From contig CM024177.1 in NCBI GenBank assembly GCA_013433145.1, positions 7,094,110 to 7,158,109 on the forward strand: a stretch of DNA of 64,000 nt, read 5' to 3'. This document shows positions 15,775 to 27,441 of the stretch, one piece after another; position 1 is the stretch's first letter; every line of letters begins with the position of its first letter. Under the pieces are notes generated by a model. That model searched no databases. It was not told where the DNA came from and worked only from the letters and a program-made list of their open reading frames with translations. The translations under genes were made by a program, and so were the position numbers. This DNA comes from Ascaris suum (taxonomy: Eukaryota; Nematoda; Chromadorea; Rhabditida; Ascarididae).

Positions 15775-18700
15775 ACGTGAATATCCACATGAGGTGCCAT
15801 TGAACCTTAACGATCTTAATAAGCGAGCAATCAACAGAGCACGATGAGTGCTTGTTCATTCTAAAAAAGAGGACTAAAGCAAGTGCAGAAATCTCACTAA
15901 AAGCGACTGATGCAAAACTTGCTTACGATACTCCTGATGTTTTTTCGAGCTCACCTTGAACGCTTTTCACATAATAACAACTCAGCTGACTTATCGCTGA
16001 ATATTCAAAACCATTTAATATCGAAGCAGTGGGATACTGCAACCGAAAAACTTTCGAATGTAAGTGGATTTCCCGCTGAAATTGTTTGAAAACTTTCCGT
16101 ATTTGCAGGAGGTCTAAACTTCGACAATATTACCTAAAGGAACTAACTGCCCGTTGATGCAAACATTAAACATGCCATTCACTTGCGAAATGTTAAACAG
16201 ATTGGGCAAAACGTGAGTGCAAAAAAGGCACAAAATTAATGAATGATTGCAGGAAGTGTTTAATTTAAAGGAAGTTAAACACACTTTTTTAGAAGAAACA
16301 TTGAATGGCCCTTTATCGGCGCACTTTTATTCATTGCTCTTATTTAATAGAAGCAATTGATGCGAGTGTGGTAATATATCAAAAAATGAATCACATTAGT
16401 TCAAACTTCTTTTATTCGTTTTCTCTGAAGAATTGGCGCTATTCATGCGAAACCAACAAGTTGAATGCACACTTCTCAAGGTTTTATGACATGAAAGTGT
16501 TTCCATTCTTGCATATGAATTAGAAAATTCATACAAATGTTACTTGATCAAAAAAAAAATGATTTCTAAGCGACTTTGTCGTCGAGAAGATTTTATTGAA
16601 ATAAGAAGCATACAAAAATTGAGAAAATGATATAATTTCTTTGAAGCATAGAGCACAATATGTGTTTTTTGTGGGGTGATTCAACGATAAGATTGGCTAA
16701 GTTTTTTTTTTCACCGGGATCCTGTTTAACGATTATTTTTTTGTTGATCGCCTTTTGAGTGATAACTTTCCAAATGGTTCCCTTCCTACGCTCTATAGCA
16801 AGTCATCATTGAGGCTGTTGGCGAACATGAATCCGAAATGAAATTTCAAGAATATCCGCGAATGGGGCTCGTCCCAGCGCCCAGAGTGAACGAAAAGACT
16901 ATTCCATCTCGCCTTAAATGCTACTATAATATCACTAATTTGTTTCTCTGTTCCAGTTATATAAACTACTGAGAATGACATCCACTTATCTTGTCAAGTG
17001 CACATTAAACGAATTGACAATATGATAAAAATAACGAAATATATTGCATGCAGAGCTGCTGAAATTGCAGAAAGAAGATTGCATTTATGCAAGTTGAGAC
17101 TTTCTGCAATAATGCATACGAAGTTGCTCATTTCTAAACGAATCAAACTCACTATTACAACTATTATTGAACTATCATGCAATCGAATTCCTTCAGAGGT
17201 TCATTCTCACAATTACTTCAAGCGATCCCGTTCCTGTGACGCATTTTTCCATTTCATAGAATGAAAGAGAACGCAGTCACCCGATCAAACAGGAATAAAA
17301 ATGGGCTGAATAAATGCAATCTTTGAAAATTGCATTGTCATCATCGGCCTATGATATTCGTTCCATATTTTTCTTTCAGTTGCACGCATCGTGTCTGGAT
17401 ATTCGCTGACGACCTTATAGATGAGTCTCTTTTCGGCTACATAAGATCCTGCAGGCACTTTCAATGGCTGCCGCACTTGTCAGACTTTCCCTCAGTAGCC
17501 CCTGTTACTTTCCAGTCGGAGCTTATGATGGTATCTCGGTGAGCTGTAGTACTGCGGTTATGATAGCAAGCCAATTTTCACTGGAATAGGTGATTTTACT
17601 GGCTCGGGGAAATGGCATTTGCAAAATTTTTTGAGTGCACTAAATACTCTGTACCACGAAATACGCTCATCAAGGATCAATAGTAATGTGGCTGAATTAA
17701 GTCACGTATTTTAAGCAAAAAGAAGGCGCACGATACCAGTCTTAGAACCACTCACATAAACTCTGTGAGTTCCATCAACTGGTACAGTATAACTCGAATA
17801 TGATATAATAAAGCGATGAGTAGACCGTTCACTAAGTGAATATGAATGAAGCTTTGCAGTAGGTAAATCAAATGTGGCAATGCAATAAAGCAGTAGTAGC
17901 ATTCGACCTACCGGTCTCAACTCGAACTCTGTTATCAGTTTCCAACAGACTATCAGTTTTTCCCCTCTATAACATGATTGCAAACTGGCAATGCAATGTA
18001 GGAGGTCTATAAACCGCACAATTAGAAGCGATCTTGCATGTTTCGAGAATGGCGCACCTCAGGAGCCGGATTTTCTTGAACGCGTCACATATCTGTGTAG
18101 TGTGTAGTTGACGAGGAAAAACTTCACATTTAGTACTCTTTGTGTGTTTTTCCTGCCATGATATTGTTCTTATCTTTAATTGTAATGCTCCGATCGACAT
18201 CCATAGGTTTATTGCTAACGAATAGCATCTCGCCACAAAAAACCGATTTCACCTAAGTATGACTGATCCCATCGCTGGTTCAAACAGCTTAGTTGGGCTT
18301 GAAAATTACCGGCTCCGTTAAAGTGAATTAATGAAAATGCAGGAAAGCAAGTGAAAGCCAAGACGTACCTGATAATTCTGTCTTACGATGCGTAGGCCGC
18401 TCATTAGCTTTTACGTTGCGGCTGCCTACTGTCGCTGCTGAGGTACCTGAAGTGACGAATGCTTCATTGATTACGACGAACTTGACATTTCAAGGAACGG
18501 TGTGGTGCTACCCTCTTATTCTCGGCTTTCACTTCACCAGAATGACGGCTATGTCCTAAAGCCTCACTTCTTCTAAATTTCCATTTGGAAATATCTTCGA
18601 GTACAGCAACAGCCCAGCCACTTAACAAAGACTTGTCAAACGGTCGACGGCACCAGATCACACAACTAGAGGAACAGACCCCAATTTACTCATCTAAAAG

Positions 18701-20220
18701 AGCGTACCCCGTTTCAGCACTTCAGCTTTCAAATCTTGCGGTTATCTAATTTTTGATAAAATGTGCAAGAAATAACTTCGAGCTGCGGCACGATTGAACA
18801 AGAAGCGTAATTTAAACTTGTTTTCCACGAAGATTCTTCAAACGTTCCATTTTTTTTTTCGCAAAATGCAACCATAAAATTTCAATGCCTCATTTTAAAG
18901 CAGATGGAAAGAATGAAGGCGAGCGCAGATTAGGTATCGACTTGTTCTGTTATCCTAAAGGGTAGTTTACTGCAGAGTTATCAAAACAATTCGCTCGACG
19001 CATGAAGAAATCAATTGGGTATGCACTCGGGTGTGGAAAATAGGCCATCACATTGAACTATACCACAACCACCACGAATCTCTTGTCAAGCAAAGAGGAC
19101 TATGATTTCTCACAATGATATGCACCTGAATCCCCATACCATGAGAAATGCATCAATAAACACTGAAAGAGTGCCGAAGAGAAATGATGAATGCATTTAT
19201 AAAGTGGAAGAAGCAAGCTTCTCATTCCGAAATTTAATCAGAAACTCAAACATTCGCGATCACAAAAAATTCCCATATGCCTTCATTGATGGAGTAAAGA
19301 ACGCAAAATGACATAAAAATATCAGCAAATGATTCAACTGACAGTCTGTGCAACATATGCTATGAAGGTTGCAAGAAGAGTCGGAGTTCGATCTCATGGA
19401 ATTTGCGAAGAATTTGTCTATGAGGACCCCATGAACCAAAATGGAGGAAAAATAATTCAGGAAATGGCAGAGGATGTTGAAGAGCGTCCTTTCTCGTTGA
19501 TTTGTTCCCACCTGCTGTCTTTTGTCTCTAAGAACCCACTAGAAAGCGTGGATCTGACATGGAGTTAAAGTACAGGTCGGTAAAATCCAGTAGTAGTGTC
19601 CCCTTTTTCCACTCATCGAATGTTGAAGCTTTGAGAAAGCAGATGTGGCGAACATGTTTGTCGTAAGCAATATAGATAGATTTAGGGGAAAGTTACCTTC
19701 CATTACAGTGAACCGCAATAGGAAATATCGTAGTGCCTTATGCATCTGAAACGTGCTGGAAAGCAAGAAAATTCAGTAATTGGAGAAGGGACTTAAAACT
19801 GTGTGAAAGGGATCTAAGTACCGTGTATCCAGATTCATCCTTCCACCTCCTGCCATGGTAGAGAATCGGCAGGGCCAACAAATGGTAACATTTACGGCAT
19901 CGACGATCCCGATAGCTATTCTTCAAATTCCCGAATTATATCAAACAATGAAAATCAGTTTTGAAATTGAGTTATGATGTATGAACACATTTTCGACGAA
20001 GATGCAGAATTAAAGCGCGAAGATTTGGAAAAGTGAGTTTTAGAAACTATCGTTTCCTCAGCGCTCTTAGAAATGTTTTTGGCCGCCACTTTTACATACT
20101 TTCATCTGAGCTGCGAGAAGCGCGCCTTCCAAACAAACACTTCCTACTTCGTTTAATTTTCTATGTTCTTAGCACACCAAGCGCATATTTCTATATCAGA
20201 GTACGGAAGCTTTTCACATG

Positions 20221-20254
20221 CGCGGGGGGTTCCGCATTCTGAATTCCCCCCGCG
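20221..20254. repeat. Perfect 9-base GC inverted repeat
   Basis: CGCGGGGGG at 20221-20229 pairs exactly with CCCCCCGCG at 20246-20254, leaving a 16-base loop. It is an unusually stable stem for this AT-rich neighbourhood. Confidence 0.85.
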
Positions 20255-21440
20255 AGGACGAGGAACTTTTCGAGAGGAAGGGGCTGCACGGGGGACGGAC
20301 AGTTGAAAAACATTTGGGTTCTGTAGAAGACTGTTTTCGCAATATTCATGCTACTATGCCGTATGGTTTTCACATAATCTATATGATAGCACAGTTAATA
20401 AATTTGGGTGAGCTAAGATATAGTATAATGTGGATTGAGGAATCTGGAAGCAGAAGAGGAAAAGTAAACTACAGTATACTTGAAAAAGGTACTTGGCAGC
20501 ACTAATCTGTGATGTTTTTGCTGCTTGCTTTTCTTTCATAATGATCACTCGTTGTTTCTTTCGCTGTTCTGTCTTATTCTTAACACTTGAAATGAGCAGT
20601 ATGTTGTACATCGCCTTCGCAAACATCCATTCCTCGGCTAGATAGGATCTATTCCGCACCAGAAAAGTAGAGTGGCAGTATGAGGGAGAGGAGAGATAGC
20701 ATATTGTGAAACCTTGAAAGGGACGGGTTTTTCTTCGGGCATCGTGGATTTACGTGGGTTTCCGTTTTAGAGCCACGTCACGGAGCTTCGTAATAGACTA
20801 CGGGTACGTCGCTCATTCGAGACCTGTTTTCTTTTCACATCAGAACGAAACGGTGATGCTTTTCTGGGAGCTTGATTTCATCTATAATTCCCAATTACTT
20901 AACAAGTATCGGATGATTTTTTTCTTTTTGCGGAAATCATTCAGAAAACATAAAACTTTCGGCTTTTTGTGATGTTAAGTTATGTATATTATGAAGTTGA
21001 AACAACTCCGTTACGCAAAACAGGTCTGTAAAGCGGCGCATTTTTCGCATGCCGTTATTTTTCTATTTGGCATTTACATTTGCATGTTTTCATGACTCAG
21101 GCCGCCTTCCCATGGAAACAGTGCAGTTAAGAGAGAGCACAGTTCTGGCACGATTAGACATTTTTCATGTTCAACGTTCTACTTGTAGGTGCATCAAGTC
21201 GTGATGGTTGTTTTTTTGCCTGCATGTAGGTGAACGTCTTCATAAAATATCGATGTCAAGCTTCTTCAACTGGAGGCTGTCTGGGTTTCCGTTATGGTTT
21301 TTTACTGTGCCTATTATTCCAGATGTCGCCTTTTGCAATAATCTGTTGTTTCTTTCGCACATATGTTTCCTTCCAGCGTTTTCTCATTCCAACACACTGC
21401 CTCAGCAGTTTCCTCACCTTTTGTGACTGAGAAAAGCCGA

Positions 21441-21800
21441 CACTGTACTAGTGCACGAGTTCGCCACCATCCTCCTCCTTCAACAGACCCTGCAAGGTCT
21501 CACATGGTGCGCCCAGGCGCCATCTGCACTTGCAATTCACTCATAGAGACGAGAGCCCAGGGGGCCCCAGAGGGGTGCTTAATTGCGGAAAATTCGTTGC
21601 CCCTCCATTGGATTTTTTGCATGGACGCTTAAGCGCTCCACGAGGGTCCCCGTGGGGGATTTCTCGAAGGAGGAGGATGATGGTGAAGTCAAACACCAGT
21701 ATAGTGTCGGCTCTTCTGGCACGCCAGCCCAATTGCTTCCTAAGGGACATTAGTGCGATTGCGCCGGAGATGGCGGGAAACCAAGCGAATTGAAACTTAG
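21441..21800. other. GC-rich island with nested inverted repeats; possible dispersed repeat
   Basis: About 360 bases that stand out from AT-rich flanks. An inverted repeat brackets the core: CACCATCCTCCTCCTTC at 21465-21481 is complementary to 21666-21685 apart from one extra triplet. Inside are the palindrome GGGGCCCC (21561-21568) and a stem CCACG...CGTGG (21638-21655). Frames are open on both strands, including an 87-codon plus-strand frame ending at 21793, but no domain is recognised. It could be a small transposable element or part of a gene; I cannot decide. Confidence 0.4.
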
Positions 21801-23520
21801 TGCTTGACTGAAATTTCGGATTTCTTCGCAGAGTAAGGGAGCGCAGAAGCGGTTGCGTTCGGTGATTTGTTCAACCACAGGAAATTCATAGACGTATGCC
21901 CGGAGAAGAGGGGTTCAATTCGTTCCTCTCAAAACTCAAACGTCTTTCTAGCTTCTGAGCGATAAAAAATGAATAGAGATTTCAATATGATTGTTTGAAT
22001 GTGAAAAACGTGTAAGTTGTTCTTCTTTTATATTCAACGAAAAGTCAAAAAAGCAGCAGGATAAAATTTCCGGTCCTTGAATAACTGTGAAATGATTACT
22101 TGCCCAGGTAACAGCTGATACATGAAACAAAGGAATGGGCTCGTTTAAAGATTGCGCCTACTGACCCAAATGCCATTTTCAGTTCAAAGGACAAATAGAC
22201 GATGAAGTGAACGCATTGAAGGCGACGGAAATAGCATAGCTTATGAGCCCCAGCAGCGAACTGTTACGAAATCCGCGAAAGAGGACTCAACGATGAAAGT
22301 AGTTGCGGAAGGTTTATGTAATCAATTTTTATTGGGTCAATTAAACCTTATATTGCAAACAGTTCCTTCAAGAAAGACATGGAAAACGCGAATGGAAACA
22401 AATTTTGCCGTCAGATTTTCCGACAGAAGTAGGAAGCTGAATATCGCCCTTGAGGCTTGCTGAACGAAGGATTGCTGATCAATCTGGCACAACTAAGCGT
22501 TTGGCATGAAAGACATCAACTTCGCTGAACCGTGGAATTCAACGAGCAACATTGATAGCCTGAAATCGAATAAACAATGAACTAAGCATACTTTTTAATC
22601 TCATTATGCGTGAAGAAGCGTCACACAGGTGTTCAAAATAGCGAGCGCCAAACAGCAATCTCTGCCAACCCACATTGCTAGACGATCGTCACAACGGTTT
22701 GTTTTCTAAACGCATATACTTAACGCATTTATTTATTAGCGAATAAATTTTTACGGAAGGGAACTTTTAGTTCATCGCTTCCGCATAACTCTCCGCTAAG
22801 CTCCACTTCGCCCAAATGGTGTGCGGAGCAAAGTTGGCAGCTGATTTCATATGACACGTATCATTCTTCCAAAACATCTGAAACTTGTACACATTTTTTT
22901 GGAAGCAGACAGTAATTTTTCTCGCAGAAGTTTGATCCGCTGGAATGAGAGCATTTTACCGCTTGCATTTTAATATATTTTGTCAATTTGTAAAGCTGGC
23001 TTGTCAGTTGGGTTTAATTGTAAAGGGATATATCGCGCCATAGTCTTCATCAAATGCTTCGATTATCGCATAACAAAATATGTAACGGTGAAACTAGGTA
23101 AAAATATATTGTATATAGGCAACTCTAGGTTCATTAAAGAACGTGAAAATTCTCAACGCCGATTATGCAACCCAATCACGTCTCTAGCAACACAATGCAA
23201 TCGCCAAGCTCGTCTTCGAAACCCGTTTCAACGATCATACAGCGACGTCCTTTTTTTTGGAGAAATTACATTCATTATGGAAAGTGCATCGTTCGATGCG
23301 CATCTATTTCGTGTTATTATAATCCGCAAAGAAAAACGAACATGTTGCGTGAATATCACTTTAAAGATGTGTAATCAAATCAACTGCTAAAAATAGCTAC
23401 AGAGATCCTCATTCAGAAACCCTGTGATAGAGGTGATGCGCGTTTATGCTGAGATGAAAGTGCACTATTTGATCTGTGGATGTTTTCTCAAGGAGTTTTT
23501 TTTGGTGGCGAGTAGGCGGT

Positions 23521-23540
23521 GGGGGGGGGGGGATTGGGGG
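23521..23540 (+). repeat. Poly-G tract
   Basis: Run of 12 G (23521-23532), then ATT and GGGGG, preceded by GGCGGT. Confidence 0.85.
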
Positions 23541-25700
23541 AATCTAAGCAAGCGAAGTCCCTAAATGAAGGCAGCAACACAGTATCACTGCTAAAAGTTT
23601 ATTGTCTCACACGCCCGCGTAAGCACAAAATTGGCGAGAGTGTTATTCAAGTGCTATTGTTTTACGAAATATTCTTTTGAATGCAACTGGTTTTTGAATG
23701 CACTCTAATTTTAAATATCCTAAGGCGAAATCCACACCCAGGTGACAAATCTTTTGAGCTTCAGCTCGTTTTCTTGAAATGCAGAAAAATTACTTCAAAC
23801 AAGCGATAAAATGAAATCGATCAAAGCATTTCATTAATAATAAGACAGGAATGATAATCCAACCAATAAGATCTAATGATTAGAAACTGATGAAAAACTG
23901 GAAATAGCAAACGTCTTAGAATGCCGCTAAAAAATATTCTATCAAAACGTATTTCATCGATTCCACTCACAAATCGCTCGTTGTGTATTGTCACTTCCTC
24001 AACAAGCAAACATTGAAATGGTGAAAAGAAGACGATGGTTATGAATTCAAATTTGATAATTCTTTAGAGTTCTGGGAAAAATTCGGTCTCATACTGAATT
24101 AATTGTAATTTTTGAAAGCATCTGCATGGAGTAAAACAAACACCGTATATATGTAAATGTGGTGTAACTTGTGCACCGAATAAGCATTTTAAAGTTATAA
24201 CAGTGCTAATGGCATTTTATATTACAAAATCGATGAAAATTACACGAACAAATGCGTCAAAGAAGAGAGCAGAATTATGAATGAAAATTTGTAGAATTAT
24301 TGTCGAATATATCTGGAATGCGAACAAGAGAGAAAGCCATAATTTTGATAACGAACTAAAAAAAAGGGATAACCACAAAGCAATAATGATGGATGAGATA
24401 ATCGCCGGACACGCCGTAGGGAGTTCTTGAACGAGTTCTTAATGCGACAACCCAATAAGCAACTTGACTCTGAAAATTTTTACCGCCGATATATTCAGCA
24501 CTCTGCAAGAAATGTTTCTTAATAAAAACTCAGCACAACGAACGGCTCGTTTCTTGCTCATCACTAACGAACTTGACGAGAAGAATTTAAGTGGAAAAAC
24601 TAGATCCAAAAGCAACCTATAAAAGTGATTGGCAATGGAGTTGAAATTCGTTCTACACCATTCTCAACTCTTCTCGAGAGGTAAGAGAGCCAATGGCGGC
24701 TTATTTCGTTAAATTTTCCGCCGAAATATGCTGCAATAAAATGCAGCTGAAGAAGATTGGTCTGGAAGGCGATTATGAGAATGAATTTTCAGCCTTCTTT
24801 AGCAAATTTTGATATATCTGACTGCTTCTGGAATATGTTTTCTTCATGTAGAAGACGCACTAAAAAGGAGTATAAAGTTTGAATATTACTTAGCACATAG
24901 AAAGTGATGGATTAGTCCGCTGTGAGAGTTGATTCAGCTAGAAATCTTTGAAGATATGTGCTTCTAAGGATTGTCTCTTTATTACGCCGCTGGAAGATAA
25001 TGCAAAATTTCGGAAACATAAGTATGCGATCTGAGTTCAGTAGCGTGAAAAAGATAATTGCTGTAGTGTCATTATGTGTTCTGACGGAAACCTCATAGCA
25101 CATTTAAGGCGGATTCAAGCGTAGCTTACCCTTATCGCAATGCCACGTTAACAGCGACCACGGCAATGGAATAGCTATGATTTAGCTGCGCCTATAAACA
25201 TCAAACTCGATTGCATAAGGCACGATAAAGAACTTTCATTGGATTTGTCCAGCTCTCTATCAGTTTCCTCCTTTCCCTGCTCTCACTGTCACTCGTTTTC
25301 TCCCGCCCTCTCTTTTTCACCTCACCCAAATTTTAGAAATCGTTGTTTATGTTCTTCAAGGAACGCACAAATAGGCTCACCTACCACCTAGTTGTAGGAG
25401 CAATCAGCTCTTATTTCTCTGAACACTGGCCTACATAAAAGCTTTCCGTGTGATAGAAACAATCAAAGACTATACGCTGAGGTGTTCATTCTACTGCTCA
25501 TACTGGAGCGGGCAAAATTGGTATCATATCAAATATATCGAGTAAGATCAATAAGATCAATTCATATCAAATAAGATCATTTCACAGCTTAATCCTTCGT
25601 CCGTTCTAAGGGCCCCGAATGAGTCAGCCGAACGTCGTTGATGACTTATAGAGTGGGACAGATGAAGATTCTTTTTCACAAGAAGATTAACCGTGATACA

Positions 25701-25728
25701 GCTGTCTTTCAGGACGTTGCTCGGCGTT
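25701..25728 (+). promoter_or_regulatory. 3' splice acceptor and short 5' leader of collagen gene A
   Basis: GCTGTCTTTCAG ends at 25712, leaving a 16-base leader before the ATG at 25729. The frame is open upstream but begins without an ATG, and collagens B and C show the same arrangement. This fits a spliced-leader trans-splice site. A 5'-UTR intron is the alternative. Confidence 0.6.
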
Positions 25729-27289
25729 ATGGCTGCTAAAGTTTTCATCATTGGCGCATCGGTACTGAGTGCAGTCGTTATTGCTGCATCTCTGGTCGTT
25801 GCGTTGGCACTCATCAATGACATGAACCAACTGTATTCAGGTGTATTGTATGACATGCAGGAATTTAATATTATAGCCAATGATGCATGGAATGAAATGC
25901 TCGCTATTCAAGCAAGCGTTATCGGGTCGACGCCTAACAAACGTACAGCATTCCGATCGTTGTTCGGTAGGCACAAACGTCAAGCTATTCTCTGCAATTG
26001 CAACCCATCGCCACCACTTTGCCCACCTGGTCCACCTGGTCCTCCAGGCGATCCAGGAGTGGACGGCCAAGATGGACCACCAGGTCAGCCCGGTAGACCA
26101 GGACCTGATGGTGTCAAATTTGCCCTTGATAACGTTGGCGCAAACGGATGCATTGCATGTCCACCAGGACCGCCAGGCCCGCAGGGACCAGATGGGCCTC
26201 CTGGACCACCCGGACCAGATGGGCTAAACGGCGAGCCAGGCAAACCAGGTATGGACGGTCCACCAGGAGCACCAGGACCTGTCGGCGAACCAGGACCAGT
26301 TGGTGAGACTTCTGAAAAGTTTTTTTTTTCAAGAGTAGGCAAAATTTTAAGAAGTGGCTGGAAATGATTTTAACATTTTGGAAGATCGGTAAAAAGAGAC
26401 TGACTCAGTATCAGCTTTTCTTCATCCTCACTAAACTGTTCAGACAAAATAGCAATACTAAAAACAGTGGCATTTTTCTCACACAAAAGCGATCCTTCAT
26501 ACTCAACAAACTCAAAAATCTTGTTTGCTGCGTTAAATAATTATTTATTCATATTTCTGCGCTTTTTACGCGCGGAATAACGTCTGCAATAGTTTCTATA
26601 CAAGAGGTTGTTGCATCTCCCCGAGCAAGGTGCAGCCAGCACGAAACTAAGAGGTAATCGAACAGAGGTTGAGGGGCATACACTTACTGCAAAAGATCCA
26701 ATCGGTCAGCGCAGATGAGGACCTGGTCTAAAATGCATATTTATTTCTTTATTGCATATTTAAAACGTAAAATGCTATATTTATTACTAGAGGCTCTTCT
26801 AAAACAAAGCCCTGCTCACCACTCTAGTATCATTACATTTTTTTTTCAGGCGCGCCTGGAATGGCTGGACCTCCAGGTCCGGCCGGCAAGGATGGACAAG
26901 CAGGAAAAGGTCTCCGTGGTCCCAAGGGTGCTCCTGGCCCAGTTGGTCCTCCCGGACTTCCAGGCCCCAGAGGAATGGACGCTCCAGCAGGGCCGCCCGG
27001 GCCCCAAGGACCTCCGGGTCCATCAGGCAACCAAGGACCGGCCGGCAAGGACGGCCTGCCTGGTCGACCGGGAGAGGCTGGTCTACCAGGCGGTGATGCA
27101 TCATATTGTCCTTGCCCGCCTCGCACTAGTGGCCTGGCCGAAGCGGAGACTGCTCATTCGCTTAATGGAGAAGTAGAAACGGCTAACGTTGAAGCGGTTC
27201 CGCAATATGGATATGAATCTGCACCTTCATCAGGTGGTTATAGAGCTCGTGTCCTGAGAAAGCTTAGAAGACTCCGCGCAAAAGCATGA
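25729..27289 (+). CDS. Cuticle collagen A (two exons)
   Basis: Structural collagen of the nematode exoskeleton, predicted 337 residues. Exons are 25729-26302 and 26850-27289; the 547-base GT-AG intron splits a Gly codon in phase 1 and splicing keeps the Gly-X-Y register. Order: signal-anchor hydrophobic segment (about 4-29) within the cuticle collagen N-terminal domain, NDAW motif near 51-54, furin-type site RHKR (81-84), Cys 89/91/98, first Gly-X-Y block (101-128), linker VKFALDN with Cys 141/144, long Gly-X-Y block from 147 with a basic interruption near the start of exon 2, YCPCP (277-281), and a tail with Tyr and a basic end ([10 protein letters not shown]). Family knowledge: secreted by hypodermis, trimerised, trimmed by a subtilisin-like protease and cross-linked through Cys and Tyr. 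The start is the first ATG after a strong acceptor. It is the closest relative of collagen C; no ortholog is assigned. Confidence 0.93.
26303..26849 (+). other. Intron of collagen gene A
   Basis: Begins GTGAGACT and ends TTTTTTTTCAG, in phase 1. Retention would replace the second half of the collagen with about 20 foreign residues before a stop. Confidence 0.92.
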
Positions 27290-27435
27290 CCTTTTGCAAA
27301 AGAAAATGCTCACTGCACATCGACGAGAATACTTTTATGTTTTCATGCTTTCTGATTCAAACAAGTTCCTTATAAAACTTTCACAAGTGTTCTAATTTTT
27401 TTCTAACGTGGTGATTCTAACTTTTTTCTCAGCGA

Positions 27436-27441
27436 AATAAA
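27436..27441 (+). terminator. Poly(A) signal of collagen gene A
   Basis: AATAAA about 147 bases after the TGA. It is the only canonical hexamer soon after this gene. Confidence 0.6.

Noticed and set aside
18374..18661. Minus-strand exon-like pair with acceptors TTCCTCTAG and CGTCACTTCAG
   Set aside because: A phase-compatible join exists through a weak GTGAAG donor, but no downstream exon continues it and the peptide matches nothing I know.
25862..26342. Gly/Pro-rich open frames antisense or frame-shifted to the collagens (also at 37.6, 38.4, 54.5 and 55.3 kb)
   Set aside because: These are reflections of the Gly-X-Y repeat in other frames. The sense frames have the signal anchor, Cys pattern and splice sites.
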